Below, piece after piece: positions 26,109-34,540 of a stretch of 64,000 nt of DNA (its first letter is position 1; each line of letters starts with the position of its first letter). The stretch comes from Lichenihabitans sp033947565 (GTDB lineage Bacteria > Pseudomonadota > Alphaproteobacteria > Rhizobiales > Beijerinckiaceae). The notes beneath the pieces were generated by a model, which had not been told where the DNA came from, did no database searches, and was given only the letters and a program-made list of their open reading frames with translations. Where the stretch lies: assembly GCF_033947565.1 (NCBI RefSeq), contig NZ_JARPVX010000007.1, positions 62,001-126,000 on the forward strand. The letters run 5' to 3'. Made by a program: the position numbers and the translations under genes.

Positions 26109-27004
26109 GGCTCCACCCTGGCCGGAACGAGGGCCCGGGCATGCGCGACCGCCGCGAGGGCCGAGCCGATGACGCCGGCATCGTCGCCGAGCTGGGCCGC
26201 AGCCACCCGGCATTGGTACCAGGGCGACATGGCCGGCGCATGGGCGAGGGCGGCCGCGGCGGCCTGACCGAGGCCGCCCCCGAGCAGCACGAGGTCGGGC
26301 GCGACGGCCGCCACCATGCTGTCGATGGCCGAACGGAGCGGCCCGGCCCAGCGTTGAAGGATCGTGAGGGCCGCGCCGTCGCCTTGTCGGGCCGCGTCCA
26401 GCAGGGTTTCGACGCGCGTTCCGGGCGGCAGTCCGGCTTCGGCGAGGTGACGGCCGAGGGCCGTGCCCGAACTGGTGGTTTCCACGCAGCCGCGCCGACC
26501 GCAGTTGCAGGGCTGGCCGCCGGGCTCCACCGTGATGTGACCCAGCTGGCCGGCGGTCCCGGCCCCATGGATGACGCATCCGTCGAGCGCCACCGCACCG
26601 CCGATGCCGGTTCCGATGGTGAACATCACGACGTTGCCGTAGCCCACGCCGGCCCCGAGGGCCATCTCGGCGACGAGCGCCATGCCGCAATCGTTGCCGA
26701 CCGCCACGGGCTTACCAAAGCTGTCTTCCAGCCGGCGCACGAGATCATGGCCGCCGAGATCCACATAACCGCCGGACAGCACCAGCTGGCGATTGGCATC
26801 GATGCGCCCGGGAACGCCGATGCCGATCGCATCCACGGCCGTATCGTCCAGGTCCCGACACAGCGCCGTGATGCGGGCGATCACGGCTTCGGGGTCGCGG
26901 GTGATGGCTTCGGACCTGTGGTAGGACACGCGGCCGTCGATACCGACCCGCGCGGCCCGCAGGTTGGTGCCCCCGATATCCACGCCGATAGAGCAGCGCG
27001 TCAT
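26105..27004 (-). CDS. ROK family sugar kinase
   Basis: This 299-residue ROK kinase has the ATP phosphate motif GVDIGGTNLRAA, the catalytic-region segment VAVGNDCGMALVAE, FTIGTGIGGAVALDG, GQLGHITVEPGG, and the zinc motif CNCGRRGC. There is no N-terminal HTH, so it is an enzyme rather than a ROK repressor. It would phosphorylate a hexose or related sugar. It lies ten bases after the aldolase and overlaps the P-loop kinase, forming a tight catabolic unit. Confidence 0.93.
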   Translation of the reverse strand: MTRCSIGVDIGGTNLRAARVGIDGRVSYHRSEAITRDPEAVIARITALCRDLDDTAVDAIGIGVPGRIDANRQLVLSGGYVDLGGHDLVRRLEDSFGKPVAVGNDCGMALVAEMALGAGVGYGNVVMFTIGTGIGGAVALDGCVIHGAGTAGQLGHITVEPGGQPCNCGRRGCVETTSSGTALGRHLAEAGLPPGTRVETLLDAARQGDGAALTILQRWAGPLRSAIDSMVAAVAPDLVLLGGGLGQAAAAALAHAPAMSPWYQCRVAAAQLGDDAGVIGSALAAVAHARALVPARVEP

Positions 27005-27014
27005 TGTTCGGGTC

Positions 27015-27932
27015 TCAGGCGGCATGCGGGCGCGCAGCGGCCCGGTGCTTTGCGACGATACCCTGGATCTGCCGCAGGCGCGGCACCGCGATGCGGGTCA
27101 GGCGGTCCTGGGTGACGGCGCGGTCGAGGGAGATGCAATCCTTCCAGAGCGCCCGCCCCGCGATGACGCCCGAAGCGCCGTTCGCCATGGCGGTATCGAC
27201 CTGGCCGAGGAAGGTTTCGTGATCGACGCCCGCCGACAACACGGCCCAGGGCACCGACCCGCAAAGCTCCGTCACCTTGGCGCAGGCCGCAGCACTGCCC
27301 GGATAAGGCAGCTTCAGCACCTTGGACCCGAGCTCGAGGCAGATGCGGGTGCCGTCCTCGATGAGTGTGGGGAAGCGGGCCTGGTAGTCGTCCCGGCTTT
27401 CGCCCGGCAGCTCGTAGGTCAGGAACTCGACGACGAGCAGCATGTCCTCCTTGGCGAAATCCGCGATGCAACGGCGGAGGATGTCGATGTTGTCCTGGTT
27501 GGCTTTGGCGTGGTCGGCCCGAAGGTAGACCATGATCTTGCCGCCCGTGCCGCCGAGTTCGCGAACCCGGCGCGCATCGACGCCCGGCACCAGCTTGGAG
27601 AGGCGGTAGCCTTCGGGCGTCGTGTCGAAGCCGGACGCGTCGAGGCCGACCAGCAGGGCCGTGTCGCGGGCCAGGACGCCCCCGTCCACGATGCCCGGTA
27701 CGGCGCAGATCGGGTCGAGCAGGATGCAGGAGGCCTGGCTGGCAAGATGGCGCGTGAGGTCCGCCTTGGTTTCCCCGAGCATGGTTTCGGTGATGGCGGC
27801 TTCCTCGCTCGGCTGGGCGGCCATGATCTTGCGCATGCCGCCGCGCTGGTCGGCGGCGATCACCATCATGGCGCCGTCGGGTCCGCAGATCTGCTGGTAA
27901 CCCCGAAGTTCCGCAGTGGTCATGGTGGTCAT
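27015..27932 (-). CDS. Class I aldolase, tagatose-bisphosphate/sulfofructose-phosphate (LacD/YihT) family
   Basis: This 305-residue TIM-barrel aldolase resembles LacD and YihT. Matching segments are MMVIAADQRGGMRKIM near the N-terminus, CILLDPICAVPG, a Schiff-base region around SKVLKLPYP, and VPWAVLSAGVDHETFLGQVDTAMANGASG broken into two strands as in YihT. It would cleave a ketose phosphate into dihydroxyacetone phosphate and an aldehyde. The ATG at 27932 is chosen over an earlier frame extension. It is the first gene of the operon and is divergent from a SorC-type regulator. Confidence 0.86.
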   Translation of the reverse strand: MTTMTTAELRGYQQICGPDGAMMVIAADQRGGMRKIMAAQPSEEAAITETMLGETKADLTRHLASQASCILLDPICAVPGIVDGGVLARDTALLVGLDASGFDTTPEGYRLSKLVPGVDARRVRELGGTGGKIMVYLRADHAKANQDNIDILRRCIADFAKEDMLLVVEFLTYELPGESRDDYQARFPTLIEDGTRICLELGSKVLKLPYPGSAAACAKVTELCGSVPWAVLSAGVDHETFLGQVDTAMANGASGVIAGRALWKDCISLDRAVTQDRLTRIAVPRLRQIQGIVAKHRAAARPHAA

Positions 27933-28153
27933 CTGGACAAGCCTCGCTCGAGGTCCGCGCGGCATCGGCATCCGGTCAAGTCGCCGGTGTTCTCGCTGCG
28001 GGATTAGCCTACACTCACGTGTCACGCTGCCGATGCGATCGGCTTCCCATCCGGGCGCCGTCGCGGCATAACGATATGTAATATGTTTCTGAAAGGAATT
28101 GCAAGCTGCCTGTTTCCACGCCGGATGCCTCGACGCGTGCCCTGCTGCACACC
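27933..28153. promoter_or_regulatory. Divergent control region between aldolase operon and SorC-type regulator
   Basis: This is the only space between the minus-strand catabolic operon and the plus-strand regulator, so both promoters and the regulator's operator are expected here. An AT-rich stretch around 28068-28090 (TAACGATATGTAATATG) stands out against the GC-rich surroundings and is a likely core promoter. No exact dyad was defined. Confidence 0.5.
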
Positions 28154-29044
28154 GTGGCGAAGCTCCACTACGAAGCCGACCTGCCCCAGGTGGAGATCGC
28201 GCAGCGATTGAAGCTATCGACCGCGATGGTGTCGCGCCTGCTGCGTCGCGCCCGCACGGAGGGCATCGTGCGGATCGAGGTCCGCGACCTCGAAACGGCG
28301 GAGAACGTCAACGCGGATCTGGCGGAGCGCCTGGGCCTGCGGCGCGCCATCGTGGTCGATACGGGCGAGGCCGGCGGCACGGCCGCGCTGGCGGCGCCTG
28401 CCGGGGCGCTGCTCAAGGAGGCGGGCCTCGCGTCGGGGTCGGTGATGGCCATCGGGTGGGGCCGGGCGGTGCGCGAGGTGATCACGGCCGGCCTGCCGCG
28501 CATGCCGGGCGTCCTCACGGTGCCGGCGACGGGCGGCATGCAGCAGCCGGGGCCCCATTTCCAGATCGGGGAATTCGTCCGACTCGCAGCCGATCAAATG
28601 GGCGGCACGCCGCATTTCATCCACGTGCCCTACCTGCCGTCGCGCGATGCCCGCGAGGCGTTGCTGCGCGATGTCGCGACCTCCGAGAACCTCGCCCTGT
28701 GGGACCGGATCGACGCCGCCCTGGTGGGGATCGGTGTGCCGCATCACGGCGTGGTCGACCACGGGCGGCTGCAGGTCACGCGCGACGAGCAGGAGCTCGT
28801 GCAGGCGGCCGGCGACGTGATCCGGCATTATTTCGACGACGCCGGCACCCTGATCCCCTGGGAAGGCGCGAAGCGGCTCGTCGCCGTGTCGCCCGGCCAG
28901 CTGCGCCGCATCCCGCTCGTGGTCGGCGTCGCGGCCTCACCCCACAAGGCGAAGGCGATCCGCGGCGCCGCGCGGGCCGGCATGATCAACGCCTTGGTGA
29001 CCGACCTCGTCACCGCGCGCACCATCCTCGATCTGCCGGAATAG
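28154..29044 (+). CDS. SorC/DeoR-type sugar-responsive transcriptional regulator
   Basis: This regulator is 296 residues from the GTG at 28154. It has an HTH (VEIAQRLKLSTAMVSRLLRRA) followed by a SorC sugar-phosphate-binding domain with SVMAIGWGRAVREV, ALVGIGVPHHG and VGVAASPHKAKAIRGAARAG. Family members control sugar operons and respond to a phosphorylated sugar. The GTG start would clip helix 1 of the HTH. In-frame codons continue upstream to a CTG at 28106 next to an AAAGGA site, giving 16 more residues that read like a normal family N-terminus. Divergent placement suggests it controls the aldolase operon. Confidence 0.88.
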   Translation: MAKLHYEADLPQVEIAQRLKLSTAMVSRLLRRARTEGIVRIEVRDLETAENVNADLAERLGLRRAIVVDTGEAGGTAALAAPAGALLKEAGLASGSVMAIGWGRAVREVITAGLPRMPGVLTVPATGGMQQPGPHFQIGEFVRLAADQMGGTPHFIHVPYLPSRDAREALLRDVATSENLALWDRIDAALVGIGVPHHGVVDHGRLQVTRDEQELVQAAGDVIRHYFDDAGTLIPWEGAKRLVAVSPGQLRRIPLVVGVAASPHKAKAIRGAARAGMINALVTDLVTARTILDLPE

Positions 29045-29116
29045 GATCGCGCCGGACGCGGTCGTCGCTTCGAAGCCCAAGCCGGATGCGACCCCGGGTC
29101 GAGACCTGTCCTCGAC

Positions 29117-30088
29117 CTAAAGGGGTTCGCGCATGGCCGTCGTGTCCGTCGCGACCGCGGTGGTGTTACGCCCCTGGCGCTTGGCGCTGTAGAGCGCGAC
29201 ATCGACGCGCCGAAGCAGGTCGGACGCCTGGGTTGCGCCCTCGCATAAGGTCGTCATGACGCCGACGCTCGCCGTCACATGGTTGGCGATCGGTGAACTG
29301 TTGTGAACGATTCCGAGAGCTTCGATGGCGTGACGGTACCGTTCCGCGACCGCAAAAGCTGCCGGGCCGCCCGTACCCGGCAGGATGCAGACGAACTCCT
29401 CGCCGCCATAGCGGGCGATGGTGCCTTGCGCGTCGAGCGCGACCGACCGGAGGCTGTCGGCGACCCGACCCAGCACGTCGTCGCCGGCAACATGCCCGTA
29501 GGTGTCGTTGAAGGGCTTGAAGGCATCGACATCGATGAGAATGAGAGACAAGGATTCCCGCGACGCGACGTGCCGCGCGATCTCGTCCGCCAACGCGAGG
29601 TCGAAATGGCGTCGGTTGGCCAGTCCGGTCAAGGCGTCCGTGACGCTGAGCTGGTAGATCCTATCGTGCAGATCCCGCAGATCGGCCTCGATCCGACGGC
29701 GCTCGCTGATGTCGCGCACGATCGAACAATTGAAGCGATGGTCCTCGTATTCGACGAGGTTGACCGTGACCTCGATCGGGATGTCCCTCCCCGACTTGGA
29801 GCGGTTCACCGTCTCGATCTTGAACGTCTTCCGTTCCAGGATCTCGACCCAATGGCGGCGCCAGCGCGCCTCGTCGAAGGCCGGATCGATGTCCCAAACA
29901 CGCAGGCGGCACAGTTCCTCCGCCGTATAGCCAAGCAAGTGCGTCGCGGCGGGATTGACGAAGACATACCGCGCGTCCTCGTCGAGCCATATGATGGGAT
30001 CGGCGAGCTTATCGATGGTCACCTGATTCAGCATGAGGCGATCGGCGTCGCCTAACAATCGCCGGCCGTGTTTCGAAGCAATGGCCAC
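29117..30088 (-). CDS. PAS-GGDEF diguanylate cyclase
   Basis: This 323-residue cytosolic protein has a PAS domain (about 20-140, with LLGYTAEELCRL and the PAC-like FNCSIVRDISERRR) and a C-terminal GGDEF domain (about 155-315). The active-site motif reads RYGGEEF, which is catalytically competent. The inhibitory RxxD site expected five residues earlier is absent. It would make cyclic di-GMP in response to a signal sensed by PAS. The GTG at 30088 is used, with ATG 30034 as an alternative. No transmembrane segment is seen. It ends convergent with the SorC-type gene. Confidence 0.9.
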   Translation of the reverse strand: MAIASKHGRRLLGDADRLMLNQVTIDKLADPIIWLDEDARYVFVNPAATHLLGYTAEELCRLRVWDIDPAFDEARWRRHWVEILERKTFKIETVNRSKSGRDIPIEVTVNLVEYEDHRFNCSIVRDISERRRIEADLRDLHDRIYQLSVTDALTGLANRRHFDLALADEIARHVASRESLSLILIDVDAFKPFNDTYGHVAGDDVLGRVADSLRSVALDAQGTIARYGGEEFVCILPGTGGPAAFAVAERYRHAIEALGIVHNSSPIANHVTASVGVMTTLCEGATQASDLLRRVDVALYSAKRQGRNTTAVATDTTAMREPL

Positions 30089-30405
30089 TTCACCGTCCCG
30101 CCCGAAGTCGGGGCGACGCTAGCGAAAATCCATGAACACAAGACTACCCGGGTCGCATCGACAGGACGCGGTCGATCGGATCGAGCGCTGATCGAGACCA
30201 GGGCGAAGCCGAAAGGGACCGCCGCCATCCATCCGTGCGGCAGGCCGGGTTGCGGATGCAGAGCGGAGCACCCGGGAAAGGGGGATCGCGACGCCGTTGC
30301 ATGACGATTGCTGTGCTGGCCCTGAGCAGCGCGCCCCTGCCCTCGACCACAACCATCTGCCCCGGTGTCGCGCTTTGCCGCCCGTGGCGCTCTCGCCGCC
30401 CGCGT
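30089..30405. other. 317-base gap, no gene seen
   Basis: The gap lies between the diguanylate cyclase start and the TetR stop. Translations on both strands are Arg/Pro-rich and lack family features. It must contain the cyclase promoter on the minus strand. No convincing terminator or repeat was found. Confidence 0.5.
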
Positions 30406-31053
30406 TCAGCGCGCCTTGGCACCGTCGAGGAACAACCGGACGGCGGCCCGGATGCGGAGGTCGATCTGGGCCGGGGCGGTCTCGATGCCCAGCATTGCGA
30501 GCCGGGTCTGGCGGCCGATGACGAGGCTCAGGAACAGGTCGGCCGCGAGGTCGCAATCTGCGATGGCGAGTTGGCCGTCGGCGACGAATTGCGACAAGAC
30601 CACCGACAGGGCCGAGATGCTGCGCTGCCATCCTTCCTGGTGGGCCAGGCGGGCCAAGTCGGGAAAGCGTGGCGCCTGGGCGATCAGGATGCGGCTGATC
30701 GCCAGCGCTTCCGGCGCCATCGCGCTCGCCATCATGGCGCGGGCGATGGACAGCAGGACGTCGTCGACGTCGCCGGAGGCGGGCGAGGTGGCCGCAAGGC
30801 TCAGGGGCGCCAGCCACAGGTCGATCTTGCGCTGGAACACGGCAGCGAACAGCGCGGGCTTGTCGCGGTAGCGGGCGTAAAGGGTCGCCTTGCCGACGCT
30901 GGCGGCTTCGGCCACCGCATCGATCGTGGTGGCGTCGAACCCCTTGTCCATGAAGGTGCGGGCCGCGATCTCGACCAGGCGTTCGTCACGCCGTCGCGCT
31001 TCCTCCTGCGAAGGGCGCCCGCCCGTGTGGCGCTTCGGCTTTTCGGTCGTCAT
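30406..31053 (-). CDS. TetR family transcriptional repressor
   Basis: This regulator is 215 residues from the ATG at 31053. It has an N-terminal TetR HTH (TIDAVAEAASVGKATLYARYRDK) and a helical TetR_C-like domain. A longer form from ATG 31125 (239 residues) is possible, but the extra part is low-complexity Ala/Pro/Asp. It is divergent from the HlyD/DHA2 efflux genes, an arrangement in which the TetR protein usually represses the pump and is released by a pump substrate. A dyad in the shared promoter region supports this. Confidence 0.9.
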   Translation of the reverse strand: MTTEKPKRHTGGRPSQEEARRRDERLVEIAARTFMDKGFDATTIDAVAEAASVGKATLYARYRDKPALFAAVFQRKIDLWLAPLSLAATSPASGDVDDVLLSIARAMMASAMAPEALAISRILIAQAPRFPDLARLAHQEGWQRSISALSVVLSQFVADGQLAIADCDLAADLFLSLVIGRQTRLAMLGIETAPAQIDLRIRAAVRLFLDGAKAR

Positions 31054-31172
31054 GGACTTCGGCCCACCCGCGTCCCGTGCGGCGGACCCGGCATCGGCAC
31101 GTGGCGCATCCAACACTTCGGTCATGGTTCGCGTCCCACAGCAAGCTTGCAATCCCCTACGACGCGGATTAT

Positions 31173-31190
31173 CAGAACACAACCGTTCTG
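31173..31190. promoter_or_regulatory. Candidate TetR operator, CAGAAC-N6-GTTCTG
   Basis: A perfect 6-base inverted repeat with a 6-base spacer lies 19 bases before the HlyD-type start codon and upstream of the divergent TetR gene. Its size and place fit a TetR-family operator. Binding is inferred, not shown. Confidence 0.5.
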
Positions 31191-31208
31191 TTCAGTGAAG
31201 AGCCCGCC

Positions 31209-32489
31209 ATGGACAGCCTCGCTGCCGACCCTCGCCCCGCCGAAGCCATCGACACTCCCTCGACGGGGAACGACGCCGCCCTTTTGAGCGAAACGAGTGC
31301 GCGTCGCACCTCGCCCGAACCCGACCCGACGCCGCTCCCCGCGGGGCCGAACGGCGCCACGTCGTCGCAACAAGCCGCGTCGCCGCAGCCGGCCGGCAAG
31401 CCGCCGGCGAAGCGCAAGGGCAAGCTGATCCTCGGTGCGATCCTGCTGGCGGGCCTGGCCGGGGGCGGGCATTACGGCTGGCAATGGTGGAGCGTCGGCC
31501 GCTTCCAGCAAACCACCGACAATGCCTTTCTCCAGGCCGACAAGGTCACGGTCGCGCCCAAGGTGGCGGGCTTCGTGGCGACCGTGTCGGTGGGCGACAA
31601 CCAGGCCGTGAAGGCCGGCGACATCCTGGCCAGCATCGACGACCGCGATTTCAGGATCGCCATCGACGAGGCGCAGGCGGATCTCGACAAGGCTCAGGCG
31701 CAGCTCGAAGGCTACAAGGCCGCCGTGATCCAGCAGGTCGCGCAGATCGGGTCGTCGCGGGCCGACGTCAACAATGCGGAAGCCGCCCTGACCTTCGCGA
31801 GCCAGGAAGCGAAACGTTACGGCGATCTTCTCGTCTCGGGAGCCGGCACCTCGCAGCGGGCCCAGCAAACCCAATCCGACCTCGCGCAACGGACCGCGAC
31901 CCTCGCCAAGGCCCGCGCCACGCTCGATGCGGCCGAAAAGCAGGTCACCACCTTTGAGGCGCTCGCCAAGAGCGCCAACGCGGCCATCGCCGGCGCGCGC
32001 GCCAAGCTGGCCCAGGCCGACCTCAACCTCAGCTACACCACGATCCGCTCTCCCATCGACGGGGTCGTCGGCGACCGCTCGTTGCGGGCCGGCCAGCTGG
32101 TGCAGGCCGGCACGGGGCTGATGACGGTCGTTCCGATGGGACGCGACATCTACCTCGTGGCCAACTTCAAGGAAACGCAGCTCGCCGCGATGACGGCGGG
32201 TCAGCCCGTCGACTTCACCGTGGACGCCTTCGGCGACCATGTCTTCCACGGACGGGTCGACAGCTTTTCGCCCGGCACCGGCGCGCAATTCGCGCTGCTG
32301 CCGCCCGAGAACGCGACCGGCAATTTCACCAAGGTGGTGCAGCGGGTCCCCGTCCGCATCGCGCTGAACGACGACCCGCTGGTGGCGCGCCTGCGCCCGG
32401 GCCTGTCGGTGGAAGCCACCGTGGAAACCCGCGACGGCACGCCCGCGCCCGGTCGCGGCACCCGCCTCGGCATGGCCGACGCGCCCTGA
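31209..32489 (+). CDS. HlyD/EmrA-type membrane fusion protein
   Basis: This 426-residue periplasmic adaptor has a Pro/Ala-rich cytosolic N-terminus of about 70 residues, one transmembrane helix (KLILGAILLAGLAGGG), and a lipoyl/beta-barrel body with TDNAFLQADKVTVAPKVAGFV. A long coiled-coil (about 160-270) precedes SYTTIRSPIDGVVGDRSL, a signature of EmrA. It connects the DHA2 pump to an outer-membrane channel. The ATG at 31209 is preceded by AGAG, and the frame extends further upstream without similarity. It is followed after 104 bases by its pump gene. Confidence 0.92.
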   Translation: MDSLAADPRPAEAIDTPSTGNDAALLSETSARRTSPEPDPTPLPAGPNGATSSQQAASPQPAGKPPAKRKGKLILGAILLAGLAGGGHYGWQWWSVGRFQQTTDNAFLQADKVTVAPKVAGFVATVSVGDNQAVKAGDILASIDDRDFRIAIDEAQADLDKAQAQLEGYKAAVIQQVAQIGSSRADVNNAEAALTFASQEAKRYGDLLVSGAGTSQRAQQTQSDLAQRTATLAKARATLDAAEKQVTTFEALAKSANAAIAGARAKLAQADLNLSYTTIRSPIDGVVGDRSLRAGQLVQAGTGLMTVVPMGRDIYLVANFKETQLAAMTAGQPVDFTVDAFGDHVFHGRVDSFSPGTGAQFALLPPENATGNFTKVVQRVPVRIALNDDPLVARLRPGLSVEATVETRDGTPAPGRGTRLGMADAP

Positions 32490-32593
32490 CACGCCGGGCC
32501 GGCCGCGAGCCGGCCCGCTCTTCCCCGCCCGCGACTTCGCCCGCGTCCCGGCCGAAGCCGTGCCTTGCCGCCCGTTGAGGCTTTGGCCGACCC

Positions 32594-34150
32594 ATGCCCG
32601 CACCCGAGAAAGCTTCCCTGCGCGATTGGCTCGCGGTTGCGGCCGCCATCCTCGGCGCCTTCACGGCCATCCTCGACATCCAGATCACCAATGCTTCGCT
32701 GAACAACATCGAGGGCGCGCTCGGGGCCTCGAGCGACGAGGGCAGCTGGGTGTCGACTGCCTATCTGATGGCGGAGATCATCGTGATTCCCCTGACGGGC
32801 TGGCTAGGCGCGGTGTTCGGCCTGCGGCGTTACCTGTCGGTCAACACGGCCTTGTTCATCGGCTTCTCGGTCGCCTGCGCGTCCGCCACCAGCCTGCACC
32901 AGATGATCGTGTTCCGCGCCGGCCAGGGGTTCACCGGCGGCGTGCTGATCCCCACCGCGATCACCATCGTGCGCACCAAGCTGCCGCGCGCCCAGCAGCC
33001 CGTCGGCATCGTGTTGTTCGGGCTCACGGCGACCTTTGCGCCCGCCATCGGACCGACCATCGGGGGATGGCTGACCGACAACTTTTCCTGGCACTACATC
33101 TTCTACCTGAACCTCGTTCCGGGGCCGCTCGCCTTCGGCCTTCAGCTGTTCAGCCTCGACCGGCAGCGGGCTCACACCGAGGAACTGGTGAAGGGCGACT
33201 GGCTCGGCATCGGGCTGATGGCCGTCGGGCTGCCGGCCCTCACTTTCGTGCTGGAGGAAGGGCAGCGGAAGGAATGGTTCGAGTCGCCGCTCATCATCGA
33301 GGCGATGCTTCTCGCGGTCGTCGGCATCGTCGGTTTCGTGGTGCGGCAACTCATGGCCGCCCGGCCGTTCATCAACCTGCGCGTGCTCGGCAACCGCTCG
33401 GTGGGCGGCAGCTGCGTGCTGATGACCGTCATCGGTGCCGTGTCGTTCGGGTCGATCTACGTCATCCCGGTCTATTGCGCCCAGATCCAGGGCTATAATG
33501 CCGAGCAGATCGGCTATGTGGTGATGTGGAGCGGGTTGCCGCAGCTCGTCATGTTTCCCATCATGCCGCTGCTCATGCGGCGGTTCGACCCGCGCCTGCT
33601 GGTCGTCGCCGGAACCGTGTTGTTCGTGGTGAGCTGCTTCATCAACGTGAACCTGACCCATGACGTCGGCATGGACCAGCTGATCCTGCCGCAGCTGCTG
33701 CGCGCCGCCGGGCAGCCCTTGTTCACCATCCCGCTTTCGCAGATGTCGACCGCGGGCCTCCCGCCCCGCGACACTGCCGATGCCTCGGCCTTGTCGTCGA
33801 TGATGCGCAACCTCGGCGGCTCGATCGGCATCGCCATGCTGTCGACCATGATCGACCGGCGCGAGCATTTCCACTTTTCGGTGCTGGCCGAAGCCATGAC
33901 CCAGAACGCCACGCTGACCCAGTCGCGCTTGTCGGCCCTGGTGGCCGGGATGCACGCCCATGTGCTCGACCTGACGGCGGCCCGGGGTGCGGCGCTGGGA
34001 ACGCTGGCCGCGCAGGTTCGCCGCGAAGCCTATGTGATGGCCTATGCCGATGCCTTCTGGATCATCGGCGTCGGCCTCATCATCAGCCTGGCCTTTGTCG
34101 CGCTGTTGAAGAAGCCGGCGCAAGCCGCCGCCCCCGTCGAGGCCCACTGA
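32594..34150 (+). CDS. DHA2 family multidrug efflux transporter, EmrB-like
   Basis: This 518-residue major facilitator transporter has about 14 predicted helices. The N-terminal LDIQITNASLNNIEG matches the DHA2 motif (LDxTIVNVALP class), followed by AYLMAEIIVIPLTGWLG and later FGLTATFAPAIGPTIGGWL (motif C). It pumps hydrophobic or amphipathic compounds with proton antiport, together with the HlyD-type protein encoded upstream. The TetR repressor on the other side completes a standard drug-efflux locus. Substrate range is not known. Confidence 0.93.
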   Translation: MPAPEKASLRDWLAVAAAILGAFTAILDIQITNASLNNIEGALGASSDEGSWVSTAYLMAEIIVIPLTGWLGAVFGLRRYLSVNTALFIGFSVACASATSLHQMIVFRAGQGFTGGVLIPTAITIVRTKLPRAQQPVGIVLFGLTATFAPAIGPTIGGWLTDNFSWHYIFYLNLVPGPLAFGLQLFSLDRQRAHTEELVKGDWLGIGLMAVGLPALTFVLEEGQRKEWFESPLIIEAMLLAVVGIVGFVVRQLMAARPFINLRVLGNRSVGGSCVLMTVIGAVSFGSIYVIPVYCAQIQGYNAEQIGYVVMWSGLPQLVMFPIMPLLMRRFDPRLLVVAGTVLFVVSCFINVNLTHDVGMDQLILPQLLRAAGQPLFTIPLSQMSTAGLPPRDTADASALSSMMRNLGGSIGIAMLSTMIDRREHFHFSVLAEAMTQNATLTQSRLSALVAGMHAHVLDLTAARGAALGTLAAQVRREAYVMAYADAFWIIGVGLIISLAFVALLKKPAQAAAPVEAH

Positions 34151-34540
34151 AACGCGAGCCGGTCCGACCGGCCATCGCGCAGTCCGGTCGACCCGAAACG
34201 TGGCGGCTCGCAGGGCCGGACAAGGCCGAAACCCTCGCGGTTTCGCATTGGGCCACGGCGCGCTCATGGCGGTGGTCGGACGAGGGGAAAGCGCAAAGCC
34301 GCGTCGGGTGACACCCTTGTGACGGCATGGTAATTCGGCCCATGCCTGCCAAGCACACTTCGCACGGGGTTCAAACGGAGCCACGCCTTCGCCTTGTCGG
34401 CGGCACGGTGTCGGCAGGCCGGCACGCGAGGGGCCGCGACGGCGCCCGGGTGAGCCTCACTGGCGCGATCGGGCGTGGGGCGGCTGAGCATTGGCCATGT
34501 CCGGCCGCCTCGCTCATCACGAGCCCGTCGGGTCGCTGAC
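34151..34540. other. 390-base gap, no gene seen
   Basis: The gap follows the efflux operon and precedes the hybrid histidine kinase. The frame of the kinase is open back to 34475 but without PAS similarity before 34541. No terminator-like hairpin with a U-tract was recognised. The kinase promoter should lie here. Confidence 0.5.
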
